64,000 bases of DNA from Mytilisepta virgata (GCA_028015205.1 CM051521.1:102710513-102774512); one strand, 5' to 3'. Shown: positions 1-11,520, counted from the first letter of the stretch. Notes: generated from the sequence alone by a model not told the origin. Program-made: numbers and translations.

Positions 1-1016
1 TATAAGCAATATAATGGAAGAACAATTATATACATAAATATTTGGTTTTTCTCCGGGTAAGTACACCGTCAGCAAACTCTATTTAACCGACATTCATCTG
101 TATTTCTCTTAATACTACATAATTCTTACATATTTGTGTTATATTGTATTTAATGTAGGTTGATAAAATATGAAAAACGAAACTACTAAAGTGTCTCTCC
201 AAATTCAATTCGTCCGTAGATCAATAAAAGAAAACACGGATAAAGATATAATGTTCATATGTTCACAGCCAAATAACATTTTTCAGATACATGTAGTTCT
301 GAAATGAAACAAAATAAAAATCAGTAAAAGTACCACCTATGTTGATGCTAGTGACGTCTTGCTCTTGATCTCGTCTTGAAATAAGAGATCCTTGAAGACA
401 TTGCATCAAAATCCAAAATAAAAGAATTTAAATCGATCTTGATTGTCTTTGTCGTAGTGCAGTTAGGCTGTCATGAATATTAACTCCACATTTTTTGTTT
501 TTTTGTTTATCCTCTTTTTATAGTTTCTCTATATACCCGGTATATACATATATATACTATTTTAAAGAACAATTAAACCGTTTATTTCGAATCCCATTGC
601 AAAGTCACCATTAGTAAATGCTGATTATTTTGAACTTGTATAGGGCTCAGTCATCTACTACTTTTCTACTTTAGCTTGTAACCGTATTGTATTTGTACCC
701 AAAGGTATATTTTGAAAAATTTCAGACCACATTTAAACCCAAAATGATTAGGATACTATAAGTTAATCTTAAATCTATCTTAAATGGTAGAACAAGAGAA
801 AGGTCCTACTTATTCTTCAAATTTTAAAACAGTACATTTTTAGTATCAATTTTACCCTGTTAGGTAAGATAAGCCTTTCTGTGTATCGTGTAGTCATGTT
901 TTTATTATTGCTGAATTCTTATGTATTTTTTACTCGTGCTGTCGAAGTTTAGCTAAAATTTCTATTATAAATTTTCTAATTGCTTATACATGTATTTTGA
1001 AATAATATCTAAATAA

Positions 1017-2262
1017 ACAAGAAAGCTGGACTGTCGGAATCGACAGTTCTCCCCGCACCCCTGCAATTAGTTGGGACACCTACCCAATTGCATAAATCTA
1101 AAACCTTATGCCCATTTAAAGATGTTATGCAATCATCCTATGAAGAAATCACAAATGAAAAAAAAAATTATGTCACAAACTTAAATTGAAAATTTTTGAA
1201 ATCTGACCTTTGTATGCCCCAAGTTTAGATAATTAAAATTCTAAAACCTTGTAGCACATCTGAATATATTGTGCATGGCAATACTGTATATATATGAAAT
1301 GCATAAATTGAAAAATGATGAAGGGAGTTTACGTCACAAGCCTAAATTGACAATATTCGAAATTGCTGTCAAGTTTCAACTGTCTCACTAGTTTCAAACA
1401 AGAAGATCATTCAGTGAACTTTCCCATTAGGTCATATATTAAACTAAGTTCGGCTCTGGTGGCCATCTTGGATGACAGGCAGGGTCATCGGGTAAATTCT
1501 GAAAAAGGACCACCTAAGGACCATTCCTGCCAAGTTTTGTTCAAATTGGCCAATGGTTTCAGAAAAGACGCCAAGTGATGACAATAGCTCACATGACCCT
1601 TTGGACCGGGCAAGCTAAAACTGCATATATTGGAAAATGAAAAACAAGTTTATGTCACAAAGCTTAAATTTACAATTTATTAAATTCGATACCTTTGGGC
1701 CCCAATTTCAGAAAATTAAGATTCTAAAACATGATTGTACATCTACACATTGTGCATGACAATACTGTATAGAACAAAATGCATATATTGGAAAATGAAA
1801 AACAAAGTTTATGTCAAAAGCTTAAATTGAATTTTTGAAATTCGACCCCTGTGGCCCCAATTTTAGAAAATAACACTTCTAAAACTTTGTTGCACATGTA
1901 CATATTGTGCACTACTATATAGAAAAAATAAAGAGTTTACATTCTCATCTTCAACTGAAAATTTTTGAAATTCGACACCCTGTGGGCACCAATTCTAGAA
2001 AATCAAAATTCTAAAACCTTATTGCGCATCTGCACATGGTGCCTGACAATACTGTACAGAAATAAAAAGCATAAATTGAAAAATAAAATATGAGTTTAGG
2101 TCACAAGCTTGAATTCCATATTTTCGAAGTTCAACCCCTGTGGGCCCCTTGTTTAGAAAATTAAAATTCTAAACCTTATTGCGCATCTACACGTGGTTTG
2201 CATATAGAAGGAACGAGACAATCGCTATATCCCAGAACTTTCTTCGAAAGTGCGGGGATAAT
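1017..2262 (+). mobile_element. Helentron-like non-autonomous element, family 1
   Basis: No protein is encoded. The left end (ACAAGAAAGC) is followed by a hairpin at 1031-1046 (CTGTCG-GAAT-CGACAG) and then TCCCCGCAC at about 1050-1058. The right end carries a hairpin with a TTC loop (ACTTTC-TTC-GAAAGT) followed by GTGCGGGGA at 2250-2258, the exact inverse complement of the left motif. Between them are diverged tandem units of roughly 135-160 bp, recognisable by repeats of GACAATACTGTA and by 'tctaaaaccttattgc'-type words. A fragment of another repeat family is nested at about 1363-1620. Non-autonomous rolling-circle (Helentron/HINE) origin is inferred from the layout; the repeat itself is seen directly. 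Confidence 0.6.
1363..1620 (+). repeat. Nested fragment of family-2 element (3' end)
   Basis: This stretch interrupts the tandem units of the surrounding repeat. It matches the elements at 23.5, 39.4 and 58.9 kb: one internal unit (GGTGGCCATCTTGGATGACA type) and then the common 3' end, GACGCCAAGTGATGA plus a 31-nt hairpin at 1586-1616 (AGCTCACATGACCC-TTT-arm) and CTAAAA. The right stem arm is more diverged than in the other copies. The apparent small reading frame over it is not a gene. Confidence 0.7.
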
Positions 2263-4662
2263 AATCAATCATACTTAAAAATCGACCTAGTAAGCTGGAT
2301 CATAAAATATACATGTTACATGTAGGCATGAGTATACATTTCTCTCTGATAAAAAGCTTGAATCCTTTTTTATTAATTAATCGCCATAAACTGAGAGTAC
2401 TCCAAGATTGATGAACAAATTCAGATCAGTAATTCATGTTCAATCCAGCGATACCATCCTGACAATCTCCAAATGCTGCCAATTTTGTATAATAAAAGCA
2501 AGTTGAATCACATCTCGAATCACTGAAACAAACAAAATAAACCTAGAATAGCGCTGAGAATGATCTAAATCAACCATTGTCACCCCTTGATAGTTCTGGA
2601 TTAACCCTGGCAGTCGTAAAAATTGTTAGGACGTTCTAGATAAACATTCGGCAAAGTTGGATTGAATTATTACACAGAAAGCTGTAGATCCTGAAATTGC
2701 TTAAAGAATGCTCTCAATTACACTTATGGAAGCTATGGATACATTGTGAAATAATTTTCATCACCACGAGTTTTCCTGAACTGCGTCTATAAGATATGGT
2801 GGCATTTTAGTGCCTTAACTTTTTGGGTAATTGTTTTGATTTTTAAAATTTAAGCCTTGAGCATAACTGATGAATCGACGAATTGTGGACATCTTACGCA
2901 ATCAAAATAGTATCACAGAATATACTATGTCACTTCCCTGTTTTTCTGCATACAAAGAGTATTGATATTCCGTAAAATTTATTTCTTAAAACCTAAAGCT
3001 GATCTAGGGAAACAAGAAAAAATGATAAGTTGTATAAATTTTGCACAGAGGAAACTTTTGCAATTCTGCATGAAAGTGTTAAATGGCTAGGTAAGTCTAA
3101 TCTTTTCCCATACGTAAGCCTCAGACATCAAGTATTTTTAACAGTAAACGTACGGTAGAATAAGAATAATTATCATGGAACTCGTGCAAATAACTTTACA
3201 ACCATGGATTAAGTTTTCTTTTTACATTGGTAATAATCTTGGAAAGCTGTCATGGCTGTGATGTGTAAAAAAAGATGCAAAACATATTTTCATAAATACA
3301 TTAATTAGCGAATGGGAAATTGATTACTGGTTTTTTCTTTAAAAAGTAATATAAAGTTGGAGAAGCACAAAAAGTGAAGATATAAAGAATTATGTTAATT
3401 ATTTATTTACGTTCAAGTAATCGCATTGACTTTATTTGATCATTTTGTCTGTTAGAACTGTCCTTGCAGATTATCTGGGTATTGACTGGTGGTATATACA
3501 TTTGATAACATTTCTAAACTATCGTACAAAACTGTCATAAAGTGTCTTTCACGACTTTTTAAAATAGATTCTGACAAGAAACAGACGTATCTTGCTACAG
3601 CAGGTTCTTCAGAACAATTAAAAAAAAAAACAAAACAAAAGCTCTTCTCCACTCACAGTTTGGTACAGTTCTTTTCAATAAATGAAACTACAACAGTTCA
3701 GTAAATTTTAAAATAAGACCACACTAAACAATACTTTATTAATCTAATTATTAATTATAATTCTTAACTCACGTCAGTCACACTGAATTAAGAACTTAAA
3801 ATGGATTGGAAAAAAAAGTTGTTCTAAATTTCTTTCCACTTGTACCCAGTGATAGAGTAGCGGCCCCTGCAGCATTTAAGGTTACTCTTTTTGATAATAC
3901 AACGAAGTTTTTCTATAATTTTAGTTCATTCTGTTTGAGTTAAATTAGGAGAAATATTATTTTATCATATGTTATTAAATCCATTATATATGACAGATGG
4001 CAAGAGATAATCCTTTATTTTCAAAACTAATTTAGGACTACTTGCATGTGTACTCATACTAAACACGAATATAAAAATGACTGCACGAATTCATTCTCGC
4101 GTTTACATGAAATAGAGCTATTCAAATAGCAGAAAATGGAAAAAAAAGCAAAAACAAGGAGTAGCTATGATAATGTATTACGTATTTTCTGTCTGCTTCG
4201 ATATCAGACATCACGAACAATGTAGTCTTTCTGTGGATTACTCTCACCGAAGAGGCTGTGTTTCTTTGTATACGTTTGAGTGTTATTGTTCTTTGAAATA
4301 TTGTTTTACTTGTATAATCGCAGTATTCTCATTTTGAGTCATTGTTATAGTAATAATTACATTACATCTTATGTAGTAGAGAACTTAAACCATTGCTATG
4401 TATTCTTTAAGTCATTACTCTTTGTGATATACAATTTCAACGTTTCCTTATAGTTTGTTCACATTTTTGTTGTCGGAATCGAATAAAATATATCCCTTTC
4501 GAATCACATTTTTAAAATTAAATTTTAATTCTGAGTTTAAAATCACTATTCGTCCTGCGTGGATTTTTGTCATTGATGGATTATTTCAAAGATGAAAATA
4601 AAAAATCGATTAAACAAACAAATGAATATAGTCCGACTATAAATACAGGTAATTCTAACACA
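2263..4662. other. Gene-free AT-rich stretch
   Basis: I see no supported exon or RNA gene. A short relic at about 2830-2905 (words like 'gcataactgatgaatcgacgaa' and 'acatcttacgcaatc') resembles the 3' part of the retroposon relic at 42.2-42.5 kb. Short open frames around 3.45-3.70 kb overlap on both strands and have no splice or composition support. Confidence 0.5.
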
Positions 4663-5000
4663 GAATAATAACCATATGTATTTAATTTAAAATCACTATA
4701 AAAAAAAAGCTACAATTTCCAAAAGTATTTTTTTAAAAAGTAGCATTAAATCACGATGCTAGAACATTTGTCATAAAAATGTTTTTTGAACTTTACCCCT
4801 AGTCAAATATTAGTATATATATGACTAGAAGTTTGAATAAAAACTACTCATCATTAATTATATGACAATGGAAATGGACGACGAGGATATTTTTATAACG
4901 CAATCTAAATTTTGTAAAAATCCACAAAAATCTGATGAGGATTTAAGTGCAAACTTTTTTTTAATGTATGATGACATTTCGTCGGCATCTGAAAATGAAT
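4663..5000 (+). repeat. 338-bp tandem duplication, copy 1 (empty site)
   Basis: GAATAATAAC starts at 4663 and recurs at 5001, giving a direct duplication of period 338. Copy 1 runs uninterrupted from a promoter-like AT-rich part into the first 46 codons of an acidic reading frame. The two copies differ only by a few A/T homopolymer lengths and scattered substitutions. In copy 1 the sequence GTTTGAATAA (ending 4840) is directly joined to AAACTACTCA (4841). This is the empty counterpart of the insertion in copy 2. Confidence 0.9.
4799..4828 (+). promoter_or_regulatory. CTAGTCA inverted repeat around TATATATA, possible promoter
   Basis: CTAGTCA at 4799-4805 and TGACTAG at 4822-4828 form a 7-bp inverted repeat that encloses a TATATATA stretch, 34 bp upstream of the ATG at 4862. 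The same block recurs in the second duplicate at about 5133-5163, where a 1.53-kb insertion now lies between it and the ATG at 6728. A core-promoter role is inferred only from the TATA-like sequence and its position. Confidence 0.3.
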
Positions 5001-5002
5001 GA
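4862..5002 (+). pseudogene. Truncated duplicate of the acidic exon (46 codons)
   Basis: The frame is identical to the first 46 codons of the exon at 6728 (start MTMEMDDEDIFITQSKF). It then ends at a TGA created exactly where the 338-bp duplication joins back to its own start. The full-length copy continues with Asn-Phe-Pro at this point. The stop is therefore a by-product of the duplication junction, and this copy lacks the remainder of the exon and its splice donor. Confidence 0.75.
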
Positions 5003-5174
5003 ATAATAACTATATGTATTTAATTTAAAATCACTATAAAAAAGCTACAATTTCCAAAAGTATTTTTAAAAAAGTAGCATTAAATCACGATGCTAGAACA
5101 TTTGTCATAAAAATGTTTTTTGAACTTTACCCCTAGTCAAATATTAGTATATATATGACTAGAAGTTTGAATAA
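5001..5174 (+). repeat. 338-bp duplication, copy 2, left part
   Basis: This is the left part of the second duplicate, up to GTTTGAATAA at 5174. The right part resumes at 6707 (AAACTACTCA) and runs to about 6865. The two parts together rebuild a full duplicate apart from four missing homopolymer bases, so the DNA between 5175 and 6706 is a later insertion. Confidence 0.9.
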
Positions 5175-5384
5175 TAAACTGTTATCACAGAGATATGTCT
5201 CGCCTTTTTGTAATTTTGATTATGCGAATGTTGAAATCATAATAGCAATACCTTAAGATCTTACACAAGTTATGCAAATATTCAAAGTCAATGAACCATG
5301 ACTGAGTTACATGGTTAAACAATCTCCATATAAATGAGATGTGTGAATGCTAATACAACTGGATACCAAATACCATTGACTTAT

Positions 5385-5545
5385 TATAATTATCGTTCCC
5401 AAACCTAAATACAAAAATTTTGTGGGAAAAATTTGGTTGATTATATAGGGAATCACTGATGCGTGACTGGAGTGGGCCCCCCTTAGGTCGGTCAGCGCCC
5501 CCCCCCCCCCCCCCCAACAAAAAGTTCTGGGTCCGCCACTGATAG
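5385..5545 (-). repeat. Nested dispersed repeat with an 18-nt poly-C
   Basis: This segment interrupts the element at 5175-6706. On the minus strand it reads TCAGTGGCGGACCCAGAACT, then poly-G, then 'gggcccactccagtcacgcatcag' and 'gattccctatataatcaacc'-type words, a pattern I recall as a common dispersed repeat in mytilid genomes. The poly-C run occupies 5498-5515. The exact ends are uncertain. Confidence 0.5.
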
Positions 5546-5781
5546 CAATACTTTAACATGTAAGTTATGCAAATATTCAGTCAATGAATATGCACGAATT
5601 AGCATACCTATATGTAGCTTTTCAACCCAACCCCATCATGGCGAGACAAAAATCTTTTTGCTTGGCTTTGTGTCCAATAAAATATAATTTTGTTTGTTTA
5701 CTTATAGTTACTTATAGTTACTTATAGTTGATTTCCAGTGCAGGATCTCTCAAGGTTCCTCTTCACCAGACTCATAAATAT

Positions 5782-6619
5782 ATGTAAAGTAAGCAAACCA
5801 TTCAAAGTCAATAGACCATGACTGAGGGGGTGGAGCCAAATAATCTCCATGGCAATGAGATGTGGCAATGATAATACATCTGCATACCAATTATCATTGA
5901 CCTACCACTAGTGGATCCCCATAAACTGACCTAATCACAAACTAATACATGTAAAGTAAGCAAACCATTCAAAGTCAATAGACCATGACTGAGGGGTGGA
6001 GCCAAATAGTCTCCATGGCAATGAGATGTAGCAATGGTAATACATCTGCATACCAATTATCATTGACCTACCACTAGTGGATCCCCATAAACTGACCTAA
6101 TCACAAACTAATAGATGTAAAGTAAGCAAACCATTCAAAGTCAATAGACCATGACTGAGGGGGTGGAGCCAAATAATCTCCATGGCAATGGGATGTAGCA
6201 ATGGTAATACATCTGCATACCAATTATCATTGACCTACCACTAGTGGATCCCTATAAACTGACCTAATCACAAACTAATACATGTAAAGTAAGCAAACCA
6301 TTCCAAGTCAATAGACCATAACTGAGGGGGTGGAGCCAAATAATCTCCATGGCAATGAGATGTGGCAATGGTAATACATCTGCATACCAATTATCATTGA
6401 CCTACCACTAGTGGATCCCCATAAAACTGAGCTAATCACAAACTAATACATGTAAAGTAAGCAAATCATTCAAAGTCAATAGACCATGACTGAGGGGGCG
6501 GAGCCAAATAATCTCCATGGCAATGAGATATGGCAATGGTAATACATCTGCATACCAATTATCATTGACCTACCACTAGTGGATCCCCATAAAACTGAGC
6601 TAATCACAAACTAATACAT
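5782..6619 (+). repeat. Tandem array, five units of about 167 bp
   Basis: ATGTAAAGTAAGCAAAC begins at about 5782, 5949, 6115, 6282 and 6450, spacings of 166-168 bp with very few differences between units. Each unit carries the words CATGACTGAGGGG, CTCCATGGCAATG and CCACTAGTGGATCCC. It is the internal core of the surrounding mobile element. A shorter, more diverged relative of the unit is visible at about 5273-5380. Confidence 0.95.
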
Positions 6620-6621
6620 TG

Positions 6622-6656
6622 TTGACGCCGTCGCCGCCGCCGCCGCCGCCGACGCC
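6622..6656 (+). repeat. GCC trinucleotide microsatellite
   Basis: A (GCC)n run with GAC and GTC variants lies directly between the 167-bp array and the 3' hairpin. It is the only long GC-rich trinucleotide tract in the left part of the window. Its position matches the (GAC)n tracts before the 3' hairpins of the family-2 elements. Confidence 0.9.
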
Positions 6657-6672
6657 GGAAACAGCATACCTA

Positions 6673-6705
6673 TGTCTCGCCTTTTGACTCCGTCAAGGCG
6701 AGACA
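6673..6705 (+). other. 3' terminal hairpin of the inserted element
   Basis: TGTCTCGCC and GGCGAGACA form the outer stem, TTGAC/GTCAA the inner stem, around a TCC loop, with a TT bulge on the left side. The right arm also pairs with the 5' subterminal copy of TGTCTCGCCTT at about 5193. A hairpin close to the 3' end is typical of rolling-circle transposons; function here is inferred. Confidence 0.7.
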
Positions 6706-6727
6706 AAAACTACTCATCATTAATTAA

Positions 6728-7072
6728 ATGACAATGGAAATGGACGACGAGGATATTTTTATAACGCAATCTAAATTTTGTAAAAATCCACAAAAATCTG
6801 ATGAGGATTTAAGTGCAAACTTTTTTTTAATGTATGATGACATTTCGTCGGCATCTGAAAATGAAAATTTTCCTGTTATAAAACCTATTTATGAGGATAT
6901 ATCGTCTGCATCAGACGAGGATTTAATGTGTACCCTAGTCGATAAGGTAGATTCTGAGCTACGAACCAAACCAGGGCCGTCAAGAATAAAGAAGATAGTG
7001 TCTGATAATCAAATAGAAGAGCTTTCTGTGAGAAGGTTATTATTATATGTTTATATTTATTTGATTCTTTAG
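6728..7072 (+). CDS. Acidic N-terminal exon, product unrecognised
   Basis: The frame starts at ATG 6728. It encodes an acidic, Ser-rich segment with an internal repeat (YDDISSASE near residues 36-44 and YEDISSASD near 55-63), then a more basic part ending SRIKKIVSDNQIEELS. A strong donor-like GTGAGA lies at about 7028, so the coding exon probably ends after EELS (about 100 residues); the rest of the open frame is hydrophobic and looks intronic. The downstream exon is not identified. I considered the N-terminus of a Crypton/KIAA1958-like tyrosine recombinase, which often has such an acidic leader in bivalves, but this is only a guess. A truncated duplicate lies at 4862, and a 1.53-kb element sits 21 bp upstream of the ATG. 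Confidence 0.5.
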   Translation: MTMEMDDEDIFITQSKFCKNPQKSDEDLSANFFLMYDDISSASENENFPVIKPIYEDISSASDEDLMCTLVDKVDSELRTKPGPSRIKKIVSDNQIEELSVRRLLLYVYIYLIL

Positions 7073-7080
7073 AGATAAAT

Positions 7081-9776
7081 CCTCATCCCCACTTTTTCCG
7101 AAGTATTTGCCCCCCCCCCCCCCCCCGCCTTTTTTTTTCTAAAGTATATATATGATGTTCTGAAACGGTCCTATGCAGTTATATATGAACCGCACGACCT
7201 TCAACTGTGTTCAACACGTAGGAAAAGCCCATAAATTATGTATAAGAGGATACCTATTTTTGTCAGGGAGAAGACAAGATTATTATTTTTTCCTGTCAAA
7301 AAAACTGTCGCTTCGGTTGCATCAAATTTTTAAAAAAATGCGTCTTACTGACAGTTTTTTTTTGGGGGGAGGGGTTATATTTGAAAGGTCTCAGTTAAAC
7401 AACGTCAGAGTAGTTAATCAGTTGAATACACAAAACTTGTACCCTCCTTTGTACAATTTGCTTGAAATAAGCTAGTTTCCACGTACAGAATAAATTGTAC
7501 GACTTCAGTTAGGTCGAAAACTGAGAAGGGGTTGATTACACAAAACTTGTACTTTCCCTTGTTATTAAGTTTGCTGAAAAATTTCCGACATTTAAGTTCC
7601 AAAGTCCGGAAAAATGGGAATGCATTCTTTTTAAAAAAATCTATGCATAAAATGTTGCAGGTGCACAGCATCAATATATTACCTTACAATAAGAATTTCA
7701 CTATGGGGGTACTAAATTTTATGGGAAGCAAATATTTCAAAAGTGTTGTCAAAAAATCGTTTGTTTCAGTTTCACTAACGACATTTTATTTTGAAAAATC
7801 CTGTTCCTACATGTAAAATAAAAATAATCCTCTGACCAACAGAAAAAATAAATTTTTGTCTCGAGTAAAAAAAAAAACAGTTTCGATAGTTGGTGCCTTA
7901 TCGTTTACAACATTCATTTTCTATCAATTTGTAGATAGAGTTTTTTTTTAAGGTTGTAATTAAATCTACTCATTCACACGAAATTCGTTGAACTGTGGTG
8001 AGTAGTATTTATAGACACAATCAGAACTTCAGTGGATTCCTAAAAAATAATCCACTGTTTCTTCAATAGATGACGTCACAACAATGGTTTAACTTTCAAT
8101 AAAAGTTCGATGTATATTTCTATTGGGACCATTTACTCCAGCTCCAGTTTCGGTAGGATTGTTTAAAAAAACAACCTAGTTCTTCTTACAGTAAATCTTA
8201 CCTAAAATAAATTTTTGGGTCAATTATGAAAAGAGCCATTGCCGAGTTCACATTGGCCAAATTGTTTCAGAAACTTAAATACTTAAAGGCAAAACAATGA
8301 TTCCTAATGAGATCTCATTTATCCATACCTATTATTTTCTAGTACTAGGTATGTTTATTTATCCTGCAACTGACCTATTTACTACCCGAATAATGTTGTA
8401 GAATTTTTTTCTCAATATTATCATATACTGGTACCCTTGTCTTCGCTTGCAACGAAAGTTTGTGTTTATCGCGTCGTGTTCTCCGTAGATTACGCGCCAA
8501 AGATCGCCTTCTTTTAACAGGTTAGAAATGTGCTATTTACATGACTTTTTCGATATAAGATAACAATTTTTCGTAGCAGGATAACAACAATACGTGTGCA
8601 TTGTCGGAAAATGTACATTTAATTTGAGCTCGCTGCAAAAAAGGTGAGAAATGGTCGGCAAACCTCGCATTTCTATCTATTTCTCAGGCTCGTACAAATA
8701 AAATGTATGTATTCAAACAATGTACGTATATTGTATACATCGGTTTAAACTTTCTTGCATAAAAAAGAAGAAATTCAGGCGAAAACAATTTCTTCCTTTT
8801 TTTAAATTTTTGCTTTTAATCTTGTATTATTTCTAATACATGCTGACGAACAGTTGATTTTATCGTTGCTCTTGTATGAAAATTACGTAATATAATTCAA
8901 TTTAGAGTAAGGATAATTACATTTAAAAAATATTGATTTTGATATTAACATTCTTTACTGTTTCTTTAAAAGCTATGTAATATGCTGCTGTGTTTACTTT
9001 TTACCATTTTGAAATGTTTTCAAACATAACACCCAGCTGTCTTACATCAATACAAATATGTTATAAGAACTTTTAAGACTTTAAGTATTAAATATGAATG
9101 GCATAAAAACCGATTAATAAGTACTGTATGCATGTGTTATTCTACAGACACCGTAGTTCAAGTTGACAAATGTAAGACGATTAATACTTCCAACAGTTTA
9201 AATCTACTTTTTAAAACTATGCTTCTTTATGCTTATTGACAAACAAATCGAAAACATATTTACAGTGCAGATGACATGATTGACCCAGAAATTTCATAGC
9301 AATACTGTATATTATGCTCTCAGGAATATATACATATAAATACTAAATGTATATTTCGTCGATTTACGATTCACTAGCTGTGTCTTAAACAGAAACGCAA
9401 CACAATAGCCTAATAAAATTAATTTAAGAAATAATTGTACCTGGACAAATCATTTAATTAAAACTTTATATTAATTCTGCAGTTTGGACACATAACTTCA
9501 ATTATCATAAGCATAGTGCCTAAATAATCTCTCACACTTATGGCAATTTTGGGGAGAAAATTCTTGGATAAACATTAAACCGCTTGTACATATGCTCTTT
9601 AGTCATTTTCGCTCACCCATATTGACTTTTGATCTGTATATTTCCACTAAATAAAAAGTTTGATGACCTTTAAATTTCTTAGCTAGCGAAAGTTTTATTT
9701 TATGGTGATTATTTTATCCGATGCCAGACGATGTCAGAAGTATAGCATCCAGACTTAAATAATCCACATCAAACTT
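7081..9776. other. No supported gene; scattered repeats and possible donor
   Basis: A 17-nt poly-C lies at 7110-7126. Two diverged copies of a roughly 110-bp sequence ('acacaaaacttgtac' words at about 7427 and 7540) form a weak tandem repeat. At about 8630-8660 a slightly GC-richer stretch ends in AAAAAAG|GTGAGA, a good donor motif that could close an untranslated first exon; nothing else supports it. The small frames between 7.17 and 7.82 kb overlap on both strands and follow the repeat, so I do not call them genes. Confidence 0.4.
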
Positions 9777-10480
9777 AATACACCAAAGTCCGCTTCATAT
9801 TTGGATTTGTTTCTTGAAACAGACAATGAGGGACATTTGAAGACACAACTTTATGACAAATGTGATGACTTCAACTTTCCTATTGTTAACTTCCCCATCT
9901 TGAATAGCAATATACCAGCATCGCCTGCAAATGGCGTCTACGTTTCTCAGCTTATCCGATTTTCAAGGGGATGCGTGAGTTACCATGACTTTCGACAAAG
10001 AGGATTACTGCTGTCACAAAAGCTTCTTAACCAGAATTTTATCAGGGAAAAGTTGATGTCATCATCTAGGAAAATTTCCGGTCGTCATCACGAATTGATT
10101 GACCGCTACAGTGATGATGTTGGACCTGTTCCCACTGTCGTAACATTTCATGTGCCTCCACCGATTTGTGACTTCCACCGGATTGACTTTGTTGAACTTC
10201 ACGACGGGTGCCGTATACGGAGCAGGAACTGCTTACCCTTCCGGAGCACCTGGGTTCACTCCTGGTTTTTATAGGACTAGGAGTTCGTGTTGTTCATTGT
10301 TTTTTAGTTTTCATTGTTTGTTTGTTGTGCTTGTGGTTGTTCATTTGTCTTCCCGGGTTTGTCTGTCCAATGGATGACGTTTTTTTATTTTATCCTTAGG
10401 TATATTTGTCCTCTTTAATAACTTTATAAATTTTACATTTGTTTCGGAGTACTGGCAGCCGATAGATTTGGAGTCCACCA
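9777..10480 (+). pseudogene. 5'-truncated reverse-transcriptase relic (Penelope-like)
   Basis: From about 9777 the frame reads KSASYLDLFLE, then LYDKCDDFNFPIVNFPIL and GVYVSQLIRFSR, closely matching the C-terminal half of the RT relic at 48.2-50.8 kb. It continues open through a ISGRHHELIDRYSD-type thumb/C-terminal segment. All catalytic RT motifs upstream are missing, as expected for 5' truncation. Past about 10130 the frame runs into the 3' untranslated tail (TTCCGGAGCACCTGGGTTCA and T-rich sequence) that also follows the 50-kb copy. It is a dead fragment of a retroelement, not a host gene. Confidence 0.8.
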
Positions 10481-11520
10481 GCAGAGGCATCAAGTCAGTG
10501 GTAAAAATCAATATGAAAATGTAACAATTCCGATACTTATTGAAAACTCACAACACCAAGTTAAGAACGATTACTATTTTAAAGTATAATCAGATACAGC
10601 AAATTAAACTAATCATTTTTTACTTGATCAAGAGGTTACACTGAAAATGTAAATCCGATGTAAATATAAAAGTCACTGAACCGATCTTGAACCTGTACAA
10701 TGGATTGTTACTTTTTCCAGTGACTGGATTTTGGTTGTTTTCCTGAATAGTTTGGACTTTATAAATTATATGTCTGTGTACCAATATCAAATAATTCGAT
10801 TCATTCCAGAAGTGCAATAGAAATTAGTTTTCGAAATGTCCTTTGCATGATCAGCCCATTAAATAATATTATGTAATTTGGAAGTTTTACACGTTTGGAG
10901 TTTTAAGAAATTTGAGTAAAGAATAGAAGGCTTGATTTAGACAAAAGAAATGTTCACTTTCAAATTGTTGGAAGCAATATGCAATTTCACCTTACTTATT
11001 TAATGCCTATGTTCAACTTTTGTTAATATATATTGTTTGATTCGGTAGTTTTGTTCACTTAGTTTTGTTTCCACAAAATTTTTCACAAATATAAAAAAGT
11101 TATAATTAAGATTTGCCTGTTTGTGGCTTCAATAACATATACCTGTATCAGACGTCTGAATAAACGTATTATATTTTGACAGACTTAACTGTGCTCATAG
11201 AATATCGGAAATTGATAGATTTGGTACTGTATTCATGTAATATATGGAGGTCAAGGTTTATGAAAAAAGAATTCTCTAAGTAAGAATTTCTAAATAAAGT
11301 TACTTATCACACAATTACACAGAATGAGTTATATAGCAGATTTTTCTATTTGGAATAACTTCAAACGGCAGAAATCGGCATTAATTTGACAACAATCTAG
11401 ATAGATACTGATATTAATTATTGTCAAGACAATTATCTAAACATCTAATTACATAATAATTAGAGGCTTCTGAATGTGTTTGTTACATCTGATACCATGC
11501 TGTTTTATACCTGTTCATTG
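10481..11520. other. No feature seen
   Basis: This is AT-rich sequence without a credible exon. The first bases (GTCCACCAGCAGAGGCATCA at about 10473) are the inverse of the GATGCCTCTGCTGGTGGAC retroposon word found elsewhere, so a short relic may start here. Confidence 0.4.

Larger units (their letters stand above)
5175..6706 (+). mobile_element. Helentron-like non-autonomous element, family 3
   Basis: Both ends are fixed by the empty site at 4840/4841. The left end reads TAAACTGTTATCACAGAGATA (short TATC/GATA hairpin), then TGTCTCGCCTT at about 5193. The right end is a hairpin at 6673-6705 whose last arm AAGGCGAGACA is the exact inverse complement of that motif. Inside are five direct units of 166-168 bp and a GCC microsatellite just before the hairpin. 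There is no clear target-site duplication. No protein is encoded. The combination of tandem core, microsatellite, subterminal inverted repeat and 3' hairpin matches the bivalve 'pearl'-type elements and HINEs; the class is inferred. GGCGAGACAAAAA at 5635 may mark an older internal end or a nested copy. Confidence 0.75.

Noticed and set aside
7173..7816. Overlapping 86-100-codon frames on both strands
   Set aside because: They cross a diverged 110-bp tandem pair; composition is that of the surrounding AT-rich DNA.
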